DNA from: JBOHNM01 sp050730675
Lineage (GTDB): Bacteria; Planctomycetota; Phycisphaerae; Phycisphaerales; UBA1924
Direction: 5' to 3'
Length of the DNA: 35,864 nucleotides
Assembly: GCA_050730675.1 (NCBI GenBank)
Contig: JBOHNM010000020.1
Coordinates: 1-35,864, forward strand
How positions within the stretch are numbered: position 1 is the first letter of the stretch; each line of letters opens with the position of its first letter. Under the pieces are notes generated by a model. The model did no database searches and was not told the origin of the DNA. It worked only from the letters and a program-made list of their open reading frames with translations. Positions 22,221 through 30,368 of the stretch are shown here, piece by piece. A program made the translations under genes and the position numbers.

Positions 22221-24611
22221 CTATGGGCAGCCGGCGAAGAACGACGAGAGGAAAGCGATCACGTCATCGGCCGTGAGCAGGCCGTCGGGCGTCGGTCCGC
22301 CGCCGAGCGAGGCGATGTCCGCAACGATCAGGTCGCCCGCGAAGAACGTGTCGAGGAAGACGATCACGTCATCCACGGTCAACTGACCGTCTTGTCCGAT
22401 CGAACCGCCGAGCCGGGCCACATCCGCCTGACAGGTCGAGCAGCTCGGGTAATGACCGGTGAGCACCGCTTCCACAGAACCGGGCTGGATCAACTCGGCC
22501 AGTCCCAGTGCGCCGATGGCGACGTCAGGCAAGCCCGCGGAGTTCGGCAGATAGGTCGTGTCCACATTCGACCGCCGGTAGAGCATCGTCGCGCCGGTGC
22601 GGAAGGTCTGGCGTGCCCCCGTGCGGTAGGCCTGGTATGCGCCGACGGCTTCGATCGTGGGCGGCACGGCGGGGCTGGGCCGCCCGGCGAAGGCCATCAG
22701 CGACGTGAACGTGGCGACATTGCCCGGCGAGTCGTTGATCGCATCGGCGTGGTAGCCGCCCCAGATGTCCTTGGTCGTGCCGGCGGAGAAGACCGTGTTC
22801 CACGCCGGACCGTTGTCGTCGGTCCAGCCGGCATTGGAGGCACGCAGGTTCTCGATGTGCGTCCGCCACGGCGACGAATGGCGATAGTCGGCCATCAGCA
22901 GCGACGGGTACATCGTCACGAACGCGGGCAGGAAATTCCCCGACGAGCCGCCGGTGACCTGACGCCCGGTGAGGTATGTCGCCGTCGGCCAGAGCGTGCG
23001 GTTGAGCCAGTTAGCGTAGATGGACTGACCCACCGTCGTGCCATAGCGCCCCACCTGTTCGGTGAAGATGATCCCCTCTTGGAACGGACGCGACGAGGAC
23101 CCAGTGTTCGGCCCGCCACCCTGGAGCGCCGTGAAGAACATCGCGTTGTCGCTCGCCCGCACGTACGCGTCCCAGTTGTGAACATTGCAGATGATCGCCG
23201 ATGCCGCAGAACGGATCTGCGGGTCGTCGCCGTACATCTGGCGGGCCCGTGCCGCGGCGGCCACGATCTTCATCGTGCTCAGCGTCGCGAATTCGTTCGA
23301 CCATCCGTCTGGCTTGGTCTGGCCGGTCAGTGGATCTATCCAGTGGCGGAAGATTCCATCGCTCGTGCGGCTCGGCGCGATTCCGTCGGCAATTTGCCCT
23401 GCGTAACGCATCAGGATCTGTCGCACCAGCGGCCTGGCCTGCGCGTCGCCGCCGGGTGTGATCCGGTCGCTCATCAGGCATAGCAGCACCGTCCACGCCG
23501 CGGCGTCGGGTGTTGCGGGGTGGAAGCGGTTCCACTCAGGCCAGGTGTCCGCATCGATCACCCACCCAGCGGGCTCGCCGTCGGGCGAGACCAGGCCTTT
23601 GCCGAAGAGCACCTCCTGGGCGAATTCATCGCGCAGCCACGCCTCAAAACCCAGGCGTGTGTCGGCAGTATCGCGCAGGGTCCGGACGCCCGAGGCCGTC
23701 GTCCCGCCGACGAGCATCGATCCCTCGGCCGTGGCGGCCAGGCCCGTGGGCGCGGCGAGCGAGCCGTAGAGTGCCGGGAGGCCGGTTGCCTGACCGTGCG
23801 CCAGCGCCGGGGTGTAGAACCACACCGAGCCGTCGGCTGTCGCGGTGTACAGCCCGGCGTTGGCCGCCCCGCCATAGTGCTTGGCGTAGGCCAGCCCGAT
23901 CACGCTCCCAGTCGGCAGGCCTGTCAACGCCACCTGCACCGGCGCGGCCAGAGTCGATACGCTGGTGCGGTACACAACGTTGTGACCGGCGATGAACAGG
24001 TCGCGGGTGTCGCGATCCACCACCAGACCGTCCACGCGGTCGTTGAAAGTCACCTGCCCGAACAACGTCCCCGTCAGGTCGTTCCGCCCCGCCTGGAAGA
24101 CCGCCACACTCCCCTCGCCGCCGACGTAAAGACGCCCGGCAAAGTGCACCATTGGCGTCCTGGGATTAGCCCCGAAGCCGGCATCAAGCCGTCGGCGTGC
24201 GAAAAGCGTCGTCTGCCCCGTCTCGATATCGACGCGGAAGATCGCATCGTCCACCGCACCAGTCGCCGGGTCGTCCTGGGCCGCGATGTACGCCAACCGT
24301 CCCGAGTCGGTGACGGCCGCATCCAGGACCTTGAATTGCGCCGCGGGAATCCACGACGCCAACGGCATCAAATCCGCTGCGGCGATCGCCCGGATCAACT
24401 CGCCGCGCACCCCGCGAAGTTCGACACGACCGGAACCCTTGTCCACCGTGGCAACGACCCCGGCCAGCGCCGCCGCGCCCACGCGCACGTCTCCGGTCGC
24501 GGGCACAACGATCGTGTACGGAGTCACCACGGGCTCGGCTCCGGCGCGAACACCGATCACCGCCGCGCCGATGCAGCCCACCAGCAGCGTCCGTGCTCCT
24601 GTCATCTTCAT
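22221..24611 (-). CDS. Secreted putative glycan-active enzyme with GC-type dockerin-like tail
   Basis: A 796-aa exported protein. The signal peptide is MKMTGARTLLVGCIGAAVIG...AGA. Residues about 25-320 have short repeated strands (IFRVDIETGQTTLF, RLYVGGEGSVAVFQ, GLYTATADGSVWFY) like a beta-propeller. Residues about 325-720 look like an alpha/alpha barrel: DGIFRHWIDPLTGQTKPDG then WSNEFATLSTMKIVAAAARA, QEGIIFTEQ, GYHADAINDSPGNVATFTSL. The 'G-F-H-D-TG...W-E-ST' order recalls the glycoamylase (PF10091/GH144-type) family, but distantly. The last ~73 residues are two dockerin-like repeats (GQDGQLTVDDVIVFLDTFF, TPDGLLTADDVIAFLSSFF) ending AGCP. It lies 19 nt after the gene at 24631 and shares its operator. 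Enzyme activity is inference. Confidence 0.8.
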   Translation of the reverse strand: MKMTGARTLLVGCIGAAVIGVRAGAEPVVTPYTIVVPATGDVRVGAAALAGVVATVDKGSGRVELRGVRGELIRAIAAADLMPLASWIPAAQFKVLDAAVTDSGRLAYIAAQDDPATGAVDDAIFRVDIETGQTTLFARRRLDAGFGANPRTPMVHFAGRLYVGGEGSVAVFQAGRNDLTGTLFGQVTFNDRVDGLVVDRDTRDLFIAGHNVVYRTSVSTLAAPVQVALTGLPTGSVIGLAYAKHYGGAANAGLYTATADGSVWFYTPALAHGQATGLPALYGSLAAPTGLAATAEGSMLVGGTTASGVRTLRDTADTRLGFEAWLRDEFAQEVLFGKGLVSPDGEPAGWVIDADTWPEWNRFHPATPDAAAWTVLLCLMSDRITPGGDAQARPLVRQILMRYAGQIADGIAPSRTSDGIFRHWIDPLTGQTKPDGWSNEFATLSTMKIVAAAARARQMYGDDPQIRSAASAIICNVHNWDAYVRASDNAMFFTALQGGGPNTGSSSRPFQEGIIFTEQVGRYGTTVGQSIYANWLNRTLWPTATYLTGRQVTGGSSGNFLPAFVTMYPSLLMADYRHSSPWRTHIENLRASNAGWTDDNGPAWNTVFSAGTTKDIWGGYHADAINDSPGNVATFTSLMAFAGRPSPAVPPTIEAVGAYQAYRTGARQTFRTGATMLYRRSNVDTTYLPNSAGLPDVAIGALGLAELIQPGSVEAVLTGHYPSCSTCQADVARLGGSIGQDGQLTVDDVIVFLDTFFAGDLIVADIASLGGGPTPDGLLTADDVIAFLSSFFAGCP

Positions 24612-24630
24612 TCCGCGTCGCTCCGCTCGA

Positions 24631-25584
24631 TCAGGCGCCGCAGCCGGCGAAGAACAGATCGAGGAACTCGATGAGATCGTCGGTGGTGATCTGCCCGTCC
24701 GGCCCGCCCGAGCCGCCGAGGCCCGTCAGGTCGGCGATCTCCACGTTGCCGGCGAAGAACGCGCCGAGGTAGACGATGATGTCGTCGGCCGTGAGTTGGC
24801 CGTCCGGCACCGGCGCGCCGCCGAGAGTGGCGACGTCTGCGCCGTTGCACGCCGCCGGCGCCCCGGGCTCCTGCGAAACGGTCACATCGTCCCAGAAGAC
24901 CGTCCCGGTCGCCGCCGTGTTCGAACCATTGAATCGCCCGATGACGATCTTGCAGCGGTTGGGATACGGAGGGATCGTAAAGAACATCGGCGTGTTCGCT
25001 TCGACCTCGTCCTTCCACCCGGTCCCGGCTGGCGTCCGCGCCGGCCAGCGGACCATGTACTCTCGCCACTGGCCGCTGGTGTGGCCGCTTACTACCGGCG
25101 TCGTACCCGGCTCGGCAGCCCATGGATCGAAGCTTGCGTTGTTCTGCTGGCCGCTGCCGGCGCCCTTGATGTCCAGCCGGATCCCGGTCGGGCCATTGAC
25201 CGAGAGCGGATCGCTCGCCGGAATCGCGTACCACGCCCGGACGACGATTGCCCCGGCATCCCAACTGATCGGCGGATCGAAATACATGAACGTGTTGAAG
25301 TCGAGCCGGTCGGTGTTGTACGACCGGAACGTCGCTGGTCCCGATGGCCCGATCTGGATCGAATTGGTGCCGGTACGAACCAGTGCCGGGGGCTGCTGAC
25401 CATCGCCCACCTGCCGCAGATGACACTCGTTGTCATCGCCGGAGTTGTTCCAATTGGCCAATGCGCCGGCGGCGCCCAAGTCGATCGTCTCGAACCCGCC
25501 GTTGGTCATGGGCACTTGGGCAAGCGCCACGCCGGCGAAAACCGACACCGCCGCCATCGCCACGATCTGTTGCGTCACGTTCAT
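24631..25584 (-). CDS. Secreted CBM-like protein with GC-type dockerin-like tail
   Basis: A 317-aa exported protein. The signal peptide is MNVTQQIVAMAAVSVFAGVA then LAQ. The body begins VPMTNGGFETIDLGAAGALA and has WNNSGDDNECHL, FRSYNTDRLDFNTFMYFDPP, a KIVIGRFNGSN segment and GTVFWDDVTVSQEPG. 'NGGFE...W...' at the start and 'FWDDVTV' at the end are the frame of jelly-roll carbohydrate-binding modules (CBM4/9-like). The last ~70 residues are two dockerin-like repeats (PDGQLTADDIIVYLGAFF, PDGQITTDDLIEFLDLFF). GGAG lies before the ATG at 25584. It is the first gene of a two-gene operon under site b. A glycan-binding role at the cell surface is inferred. Confidence 0.82.
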   Translation of the reverse strand: MNVTQQIVAMAAVSVFAGVALAQVPMTNGGFETIDLGAAGALANWNNSGDDNECHLRQVGDGQQPPALVRTGTNSIQIGPSGPATFRSYNTDRLDFNTFMYFDPPISWDAGAIVVRAWYAIPASDPLSVNGPTGIRLDIKGAGSGQQNNASFDPWAAEPGTTPVVSGHTSGQWREYMVRWPARTPAGTGWKDEVEANTPMFFTIPPYPNRCKIVIGRFNGSNTAATGTVFWDDVTVSQEPGAPAACNGADVATLGGAPVPDGQLTADDIIVYLGAFFAGNVEIADLTGLGGSGGPDGQITTDDLIEFLDLFFAGCGA

Positions 25585-25685
25585 CGATATTTCTCCGAAG
25601 AGAGTGTGCCCGCGGAATCCAGCGGGGCCAAAGCGACAGGCCCGGTCACCGGTGATCAGAACCAATTCGGCAATAAGCCATCTTA

Positions 25686-25727
25686 CGTAAGCCTTTACAT
25701 TGTGACCCATATCCCGGTTCCCGGCAA
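25686..25727 (-). promoter_or_regulatory. Promoter with overlapping LacI-type operator (site b)
   Basis: Read on the minus strand: -35 TTGCCG (25727-25722), 17-nt spacer, -10 CACAAT (25704-25699), whose last T begins the operator TGTAAAGGCTTACG (25699-25686). The operator would lie just after the -10 and block polymerase. It is 102 nt upstream of the start at 25584 and should control the two dockerin-tailed genes. The same overlap of -10 and operator is seen at 32909-32927 and 34038-34056. Confidence 0.75.
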
Positions 25728-25803
25728 CCCAATTCGGGACACCAAACCCCGAACTTCGCCTTGTCAGGTGCCTTGCCCAAGGACGGTCCTCCGATAAGCC
25801 CGT

Positions 25804-26670
25804 CTACCCCTTGAGCCCCTCGGCCGAGATCCCCCGGACGAACGTCCGCTGGGTAAGCACGAACAGCAACAGGACTGGCAGGATCACCAGCGTGCTGGCG
25901 GCCATAAGCAGGTTCCATGGCGTCTGCCCGGCCTGGCTCTGGTAGAGCTGGAGCCCCAAGGCCAGCGTAAACGTGTCGCGGTGGTGCAGGTAGATCAGCG
26001 GCCCGACGAAATCGTTCCACACGTAGACAAAGTGAAACAGCGCCACCACCGCCAGCGCCGGCCGGCTCAGCGGCACGATCACCCGCCAGAAAATCCCCCA
26101 GTGCCCAAGTCCATCGATCCGCGCCGCTTCGTCCAGCTCGCGCGGGATGCCCATATAGAACTGTCGCAGCATGAAGATGTTGAACGCTCCGCCGAACCAC
26201 GCCGGCACCCACAGTGGCAGGAGCGTCCCATTCCATCCCAAGTGCTTGAAGATCATGAACAGCGGCACCATGAGCACGGGAAACGGGATCATCATCGTCG
26301 CCAGGATCAACGCGAACACAACCCTGCGCCCGCGCCACTCCACGCGCGCGAGCCCGTACGCCACCATCGCGCTCGAGAGCGTCATGCCAGTCACTGCCAG
26401 GACCGCCACGATCAGCGTGTTGCGGAGGTAGAGCGGGAATTGGACCGTGCTGTCTGTCCAGACAGCCTTGTAGTTCTCGGCGGCCTGCAACGGCGTGCTG
26501 GAGACCGGATCCGGCAGCAGCCGAATCTCCTGACTCGCGGCCTGCTTTTCGGGCTTCACCGAAGTCGAGATCATCCACGCAAGCGGCGCGAGGAACGCGA
26601 TCGAAAGCACGCCCATCGCCGCGTAGAGCAACAGTCGTGAGAACCTAGGTTTCGAACCTCCGCTACTCAT
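25804..26670 (-). CDS. Carbohydrate ABC transporter permease (MalG-type)
   Basis: A 288-aa inner membrane protein with six hydrophobic segments. The EAA loop IPRELDEAARIDGLGHWGIF then WRVIVPLSRPALA is the binding-protein-dependent permease motif that docks the ATPase. C-terminal RTFVRGISAEGLKG is typical of MalG/UgpE-type (CUT1) sugar permeases. ATG 26670 follows the upstream permease stop by 3 nt (TAG-TTG-ATG). It is the last gene of the GH94 operon. No ATP-binding subunit is encoded in the operon, so a shared CUT1 ATPase elsewhere must energise it. Confidence 0.94.
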   Translation of the reverse strand: MSSGGSKPRFSRLLLYAAMGVLSIAFLAPLAWMISTSVKPEKQAASQEIRLLPDPVSSTPLQAAENYKAVWTDSTVQFPLYLRNTLIVAVLAVTGMTLSSAMVAYGLARVEWRGRRVVFALILATMMIPFPVLMVPLFMIFKHLGWNGTLLPLWVPAWFGGAFNIFMLRQFYMGIPRELDEAARIDGLGHWGIFWRVIVPLSRPALAVVALFHFVYVWNDFVGPLIYLHHRDTFTLALGLQLYQSQAGQTPWNLLMAASTLVILPVLLLFVLTQRTFVRGISAEGLKG

Positions 26671-26673
26671 CAA

Positions 26674-27552
26674 CTACGCCGCCCTGTAGTGAACTAATCG
26701 CTTGCTCGCCACAAACATGATCGCCGTCAGCGCCAGCACGACCACCAACTGCAGCCAAGCCATGGCGCTTGCATACCCCATCTGCTGGTACACGAATGCG
26801 TTGTCGTAAAGGTGCATGGTGTAGAAGAGTCCCGCATCGTTCTGGCCGTCCTTGGTCCGGAACATGATGTACGGCTGCGCAAAGATCTGGATCGTGTTGA
26901 TCGTCAGCACGATGATGTTGAAAAGGATCACCGGCGAGATCATCGGCAGCGTGACGCGGAAGAACCGTCCGACCGGCCCCATGCCGTCCAGTCGCGCCGC
27001 TTCGTAGAGCTGCTCGGGCACGTCTTGCAGAGCCGCGATATAGACCACCACGCCCTGGCCGATCGACCACAGGCTCATCAGCACCAGGGCGGCCATCCCC
27101 CAGTTCTTGTCGATCAGCCAGTTCGGCCCCACAATCCCCACCCATCCCAGGGCCTTGTTCACCAGCCCGTACTCGCCGTTGAAGAGCCAGCTCCACACCA
27201 TCGCGCTCGCCACCAGCGGCACGAGCGTGGGAATAAACACTGCCCCCTGGAAGAACCGCGAGAACCGCAGTTTCCCCGCCAGCAGCGCCGCCAGCACCAG
27301 CGACACCGCCGTCGCCAGGGGGATAAAGACCAGCGCGAAAATCACCGTGTTCTTCACGCTGAGCAGGAAGCGCGGATCATCGAGCATCCGCGTGTAGTTC
27401 TTCGTCCCGACCCACATCGGCGGCTCGAGCAGGGAGTAGTCTGTAAACGAGTAGTACAGGCTCATCGCCATCGGCACCAGCGTGAACGCCACGCCGCCGA
27501 TCAGCCACGGGCTGACCCACGCGAGTCCGGTGAGCGTCTTGCGCATGCTCAC
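26674..27552 (-). CDS. Carbohydrate ABC transporter permease (MalF/UgpA-type)
   Basis: A 292-aa inner membrane protein with six membrane segments. The start MRKTLTGLAWVSPWLIGGVA and the EAA loop VPEQLYEAARLDGMGPVGRF then FRVTLPMISPVI mark it as the UgpA/MalF partner of a CUT1 sugar transporter. GTG 27552 overlaps the stop of the binding-protein gene (GTGA); an ATG at 27546 is an equally possible start. It pairs with the permease at 25804. Confidence 0.94.
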   Translation of the reverse strand: MSMRKTLTGLAWVSPWLIGGVAFTLVPMAMSLYYSFTDYSLLEPPMWVGTKNYTRMLDDPRFLLSVKNTVIFALVFIPLATAVSLVLAALLAGKLRFSRFFQGAVFIPTLVPLVASAMVWSWLFNGEYGLVNKALGWVGIVGPNWLIDKNWGMAALVLMSLWSIGQGVVVYIAALQDVPEQLYEAARLDGMGPVGRFFRVTLPMISPVILFNIIVLTINTIQIFAQPYIMFRTKDGQNDAGLFYTMHLYDNAFVYQQMGYASAMAWLQLVVVLALTAIMFVASKRLVHYRAA

Positions 27553-28982
27553 GACGCCCCCCCACCGCCGGCGACAGGCCCATACCGCCGCCGCTCCTGC
27601 TCCACCGACCGGTCGATGTACCCCTGCGCCCGCGTCTGCAGGTCTTTCAACGTCGGCTCAACCTCCGACTCCATGCGCCACAACCTCTGCACCGTCGCAT
27701 CGAAATCATCTTTGAACTCCGGCCACGCCCGCGTCTTGGGCACCACAAACGCCCGCGACGACGCCGCCAGCGCGTTGTGCACGAGCAGCCCGCGATTCGG
27801 ATGCTTGCGCACGAACTCGTCGGTCGGCTTGAGCAGCGGGCAGATCTTGCAGTGCGCCAGCGCCAACCGCTCGGTCATGTCCTGCCGCTGCGTAAAGGCG
27901 ATGAACTCCATGCTCGCTTCGGGGTGCTTGGCCCCGCGCGGGATGCACAGCACATCCGTGTCCACCAGCGCCACCGGCTCCCCTTCGCGGTACGCCGCCG
28001 CGGCCACCGGGAACGGCGCCACGCCGTAGTCCAAGTCCTTGGCGTGCTCCACCAGCATGTTCGCCAGCCACGGGCCCTGGATCACCATCGCCACCTTACC
28101 CGCCAGGAACGCGTTCTGCGGCGTGTTGTAGTTGCCGAACCCCTGCCGGAACCGCTCCACGCGCTCGGCCCCGCGCCGATCATCGCCTTGGCCGAACGCC
28201 GCGGGATAGCTGCGCATCCACTTGTACGCGGCGAGGTTCTGCGGCGAATCCACCAGCGCCATGCCGCTCGTTTCGTCGTAGACGCTACCGCCGAAGTGGT
28301 ACCCCCACAGCCAACTCCACCACCCCGGCTCGGCGTGGAGAAACCCCGTGCGCGCGATCGAGCCGTCGGCGTTGAGCTTGGTGATCGCCTTGTTCGCCGC
28401 GTCCATCTCCTCGATCGTCCGCGGCGGTTTTTCCGGGTCCAAGCCCGCCTCGCGGAATATCGACTTGTTGTAGTACATCGCCAGCGTGCCGGCGGTGTTG
28501 ACCACACCATACCAATGCTCTTTCCCATCGCGTCCGCGAAAAATCATCACCTGGCGAACGCCCTGCAGGTATTGGTCGAGTTTGAGCCCGGCCTTGGCTG
28601 CCAGTTCATCCAGCGGCAGGATCGCGCCGCTCGCGGCGTACGCGGGCACGTTGAAGTTCCAGAGCCCCACGATGTCCGGCGGCGAGCCGCCCGCGATCGC
28701 GACCAACGCCTTCTGGCCGATGTTGCTCGTGACGAAGTAGCGGACAAGGATCTTCGACTGCGACGCGTTGTAGTCGTCCACGACGCTCTGCATCGCCCCC
28801 ATCTCGTGCCCGGTCCACTTCTCCCAGTAGTCCAGCACGATCCGTCCGTGCGCATCCTCCTTGGCGCCGCGCGGACCAAAGAGGATGAACCCCGTGGCCC
28901 CCGCGCCCAGCAGCCCGAGCGCCCCGCGCCGGGTCAGATCCCCGAAGCGCGTCGCACGGGCTGGATCGGCGGCTGCGTCCAT
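27549..28982 (-). CDS. Extracellular sugar-binding protein of ABC transporter
   Basis: A 477-aa solute-binding protein of the family-1 (CUT1) type: VLDYWEKWTGHEMGAM, IAGGSPPDIVGLWNFNVP, GVVNTAGTLAMYYNKSIFRE, then FLAGKVAMVIQGPWLANMLV are standard landmarks. It delivers an oligosaccharide to the permeases encoded immediately downstream. The N-terminus has DLTRRGALGLLGAGATGFIL, a twin-Arg hydrophobic signal without a lipobox Cys, suggesting Tat export and perhaps an uncleaved anchor instead of a lipid anchor. ATG 28982 is chosen since the longer frame is an Arg-rich leader that overlaps the preceding gene. Gap to that gene is 19 nt. Confidence 0.92.
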   Translation of the reverse strand: MDAAADPARATRFGDLTRRGALGLLGAGATGFILFGPRGAKEDAHGRIVLDYWEKWTGHEMGAMQSVVDDYNASQSKILVRYFVTSNIGQKALVAIAGGSPPDIVGLWNFNVPAYAASGAILPLDELAAKAGLKLDQYLQGVRQVMIFRGRDGKEHWYGVVNTAGTLAMYYNKSIFREAGLDPEKPPRTIEEMDAANKAITKLNADGSIARTGFLHAEPGWWSWLWGYHFGGSVYDETSGMALVDSPQNLAAYKWMRSYPAAFGQGDDRRGAERVERFRQGFGNYNTPQNAFLAGKVAMVIQGPWLANMLVEHAKDLDYGVAPFPVAAAAYREGEPVALVDTDVLCIPRGAKHPEASMEFIAFTQRQDMTERLALAHCKICPLLKPTDEFVRKHPNRGLLVHNALAASSRAFVVPKTRAWPEFKDDFDATVQRLWRMESEVEPTLKDLQTRAQGYIDRSVEQERRRYGPVAGGGGAS

Positions 28983-29001
28983 GGTCGTTCGATTGTGGCG
29001 A

Positions 29002-29439
29002 TCACTGCGCCTTGGGGGCGGTCGGCGCTTGAGGTGCGCGTGGGGCCGGCGGTGCCTGTGCGCCACCCGGTGCCGGCTTGTTCGCCGCGGCACGTTCGAT
29101 GTTGATGTCCTTCACGAGCTTGTCCCAAGTGCCCTTGTCGTGAAGAAAACCCGTAGCCTTGCCGCTCTTGGGATTGACCAGCCCCTTGTTGGCATCGACT
29201 GGGCCGCCGCCGCTATCGCGCAGCATGCGTTTGAGCAGATCACCGCGGGTCATCCGCTCCTCATCCTCGGTATCGGTGTACTTGATGGTGATCATCTCAC
29301 CAAGCGAGCCACCGGTGAACTCGCCGCCCGACCCACCGGTGAGGCGAATGTACATGACCACCGCACCCACGAGAATGACGCCCGCGAGGGCCCAGCCCGT
29401 CCACGGTTTTTCTTTGATCTGTTCGACAATCCCGGCCAT
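29002..29439 (-). CDS. Single-TM hypothetical protein in sugar operon
   Basis: A 145-aa protein: MAGIVEQIKEKPWTGWALAG then VILVGAVVMYIRL is a cytoplasmic start plus one membrane segment (about residues 16-33). A soluble domain with EMITIKYTDTEDEERMTRGD, LLKRMLRDSGG and KDINIERAAANK follows, and a Pro/Ala-rich tail ends it. Unknown family. Similar short TM proteins often accompany prepilin-like genes in planctomycetes (general impression). GGAG lies about 9 nt before ATG 29439. It sits between the prepilin-like and binding-protein genes and is probably part of the same transcript. Confidence 0.8.
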   Translation of the reverse strand: MAGIVEQIKEKPWTGWALAGVILVGAVVMYIRLTGGSGGEFTGGSLGEMITIKYTDTEDEERMTRGDLLKRMLRDSGGGPVDANKGLVNPKSGKATGFLHDKGTWDKLVKDINIERAAANKPAPGGAQAPPAPRAPQAPTAPKAQ

Positions 29440-29517
29440 CGGTTGGACTCCGTTGCCGGAGCATACCGGCAACCACACCATGATGCACGATCCGCCGAAC
29501 GGCCGCTCGCGGAACGA

Positions 29518-30342
29518 TCACGGATAGAAATGGCCCCAGTTGTAGAACGGCGCCGGTGCGCCGAACGGGTCCGGACGCGTGTAGTACTCGAAGAAGTTCA
29601 ACAGCGCCACGTGCGTATCGCCGAACAGAAAATTGTTCTGACCGATCGCCAACCCGTTGCCCGTCGCGCTGGGGCGGTCCTGGTGGCGCGGCGCATCGTC
29701 GAGCGCATCGGTGGCCCAGATCGTCTGGTTCATGTTGCGGATGAGGTTGACGAGCTGGCCCGCCATCCCGTTCGCCCTGCCGTTGAAGATCGCCGGCTGC
29801 GAGTCGTTGATGAAGTATTCGGTGTAGCGCACGATATTGTCACCGGACTGACCCGGTGGCCAGGTGAAAAATCCGCGACCACCGCCGCTCTGCAGGTACT
29901 GAATGCGGCTGGGGTCACGCACGCTGTTGATGCCCTTGGCTGCCGGGCAATCGAAAAACGTCTGCACGCCGGATGACGGCTTGCGACGGTCCTGCGCCGG
30001 GCTGGGGTAGTCCGCGTCGGTCCACGGGTTGTTCCCACCAAGGTAGGAATCGAGGATCACCGGCGCCAGCGTCATGTCGCTGATCGATACATTCGGATTG
30101 GCGGGATTCGGCGTGAAACGCACGTTGATGAACCGCTGCGGACGTTGCTCGTCGATGTACATCGTGATGCCGTAGCCGAGTTGCTTGAGCTGGCTCTGAC
30201 ACTTGACGGTCCACGCGCTGCGGCGCGCCCCGGCCAAGGCCGGCAGCAGGATGCCCACCAACAGGGCGATGATGGCGATCACCACCAGCAGTTCGATCAG
30301 CGTAAAGCCTCGGCGTGAACGATTCTGGTCTATCTGCCGCAT
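29518..30342 (-). CDS. Prepilin-type (type II secretion/DUF1559-like) secreted protein
   Basis: A 274-aa protein with a type IV prepilin leader and helix: RSRRGFTLIELLVVIAIIAL then LVGILLPALAGARRSA. Prepilin peptidase would cut after RRG, leaving F-T-L-I-E with the conserved Glu5. The globular part contains few Cys and ends with NFLFGDTHVALLNFFEY, like the 'GDGHV' end of the planctomycete prepilin families. An AGGAG site lies before ATG 30342; the gap to the GH94 stop is 26 nt. Its placement in a sugar-uptake operon suggests a surface or pseudopilus role in glycan capture (inference). Confidence 0.9.
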   Translation of the reverse strand: MRQIDQNRSRRGFTLIELLVVIAIIALLVGILLPALAGARRSAWTVKCQSQLKQLGYGITMYIDEQRPQRFINVRFTPNPANPNVSISDMTLAPVILDSYLGGNNPWTDADYPSPAQDRRKPSSGVQTFFDCPAAKGINSVRDPSRIQYLQSGGGRGFFTWPPGQSGDNIVRYTEYFINDSQPAIFNGRANGMAGQLVNLIRNMNQTIWATDALDDAPRHQDRPSATGNGLAIGQNNFLFGDTHVALLNFFEYYTRPDPFGAPAPFYNWGHFYP

Positions 30343-30368
30343 CGAATGGCTCCTGTCCAACCAACGAC

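Noticed and set aside
25700..25803. Terminator after the last permease gene
   Set aside because: A short TTCGGG/CCCGAA inverted repeat is visible, but without a U-tract and with a long loop; not convincing enough to list.
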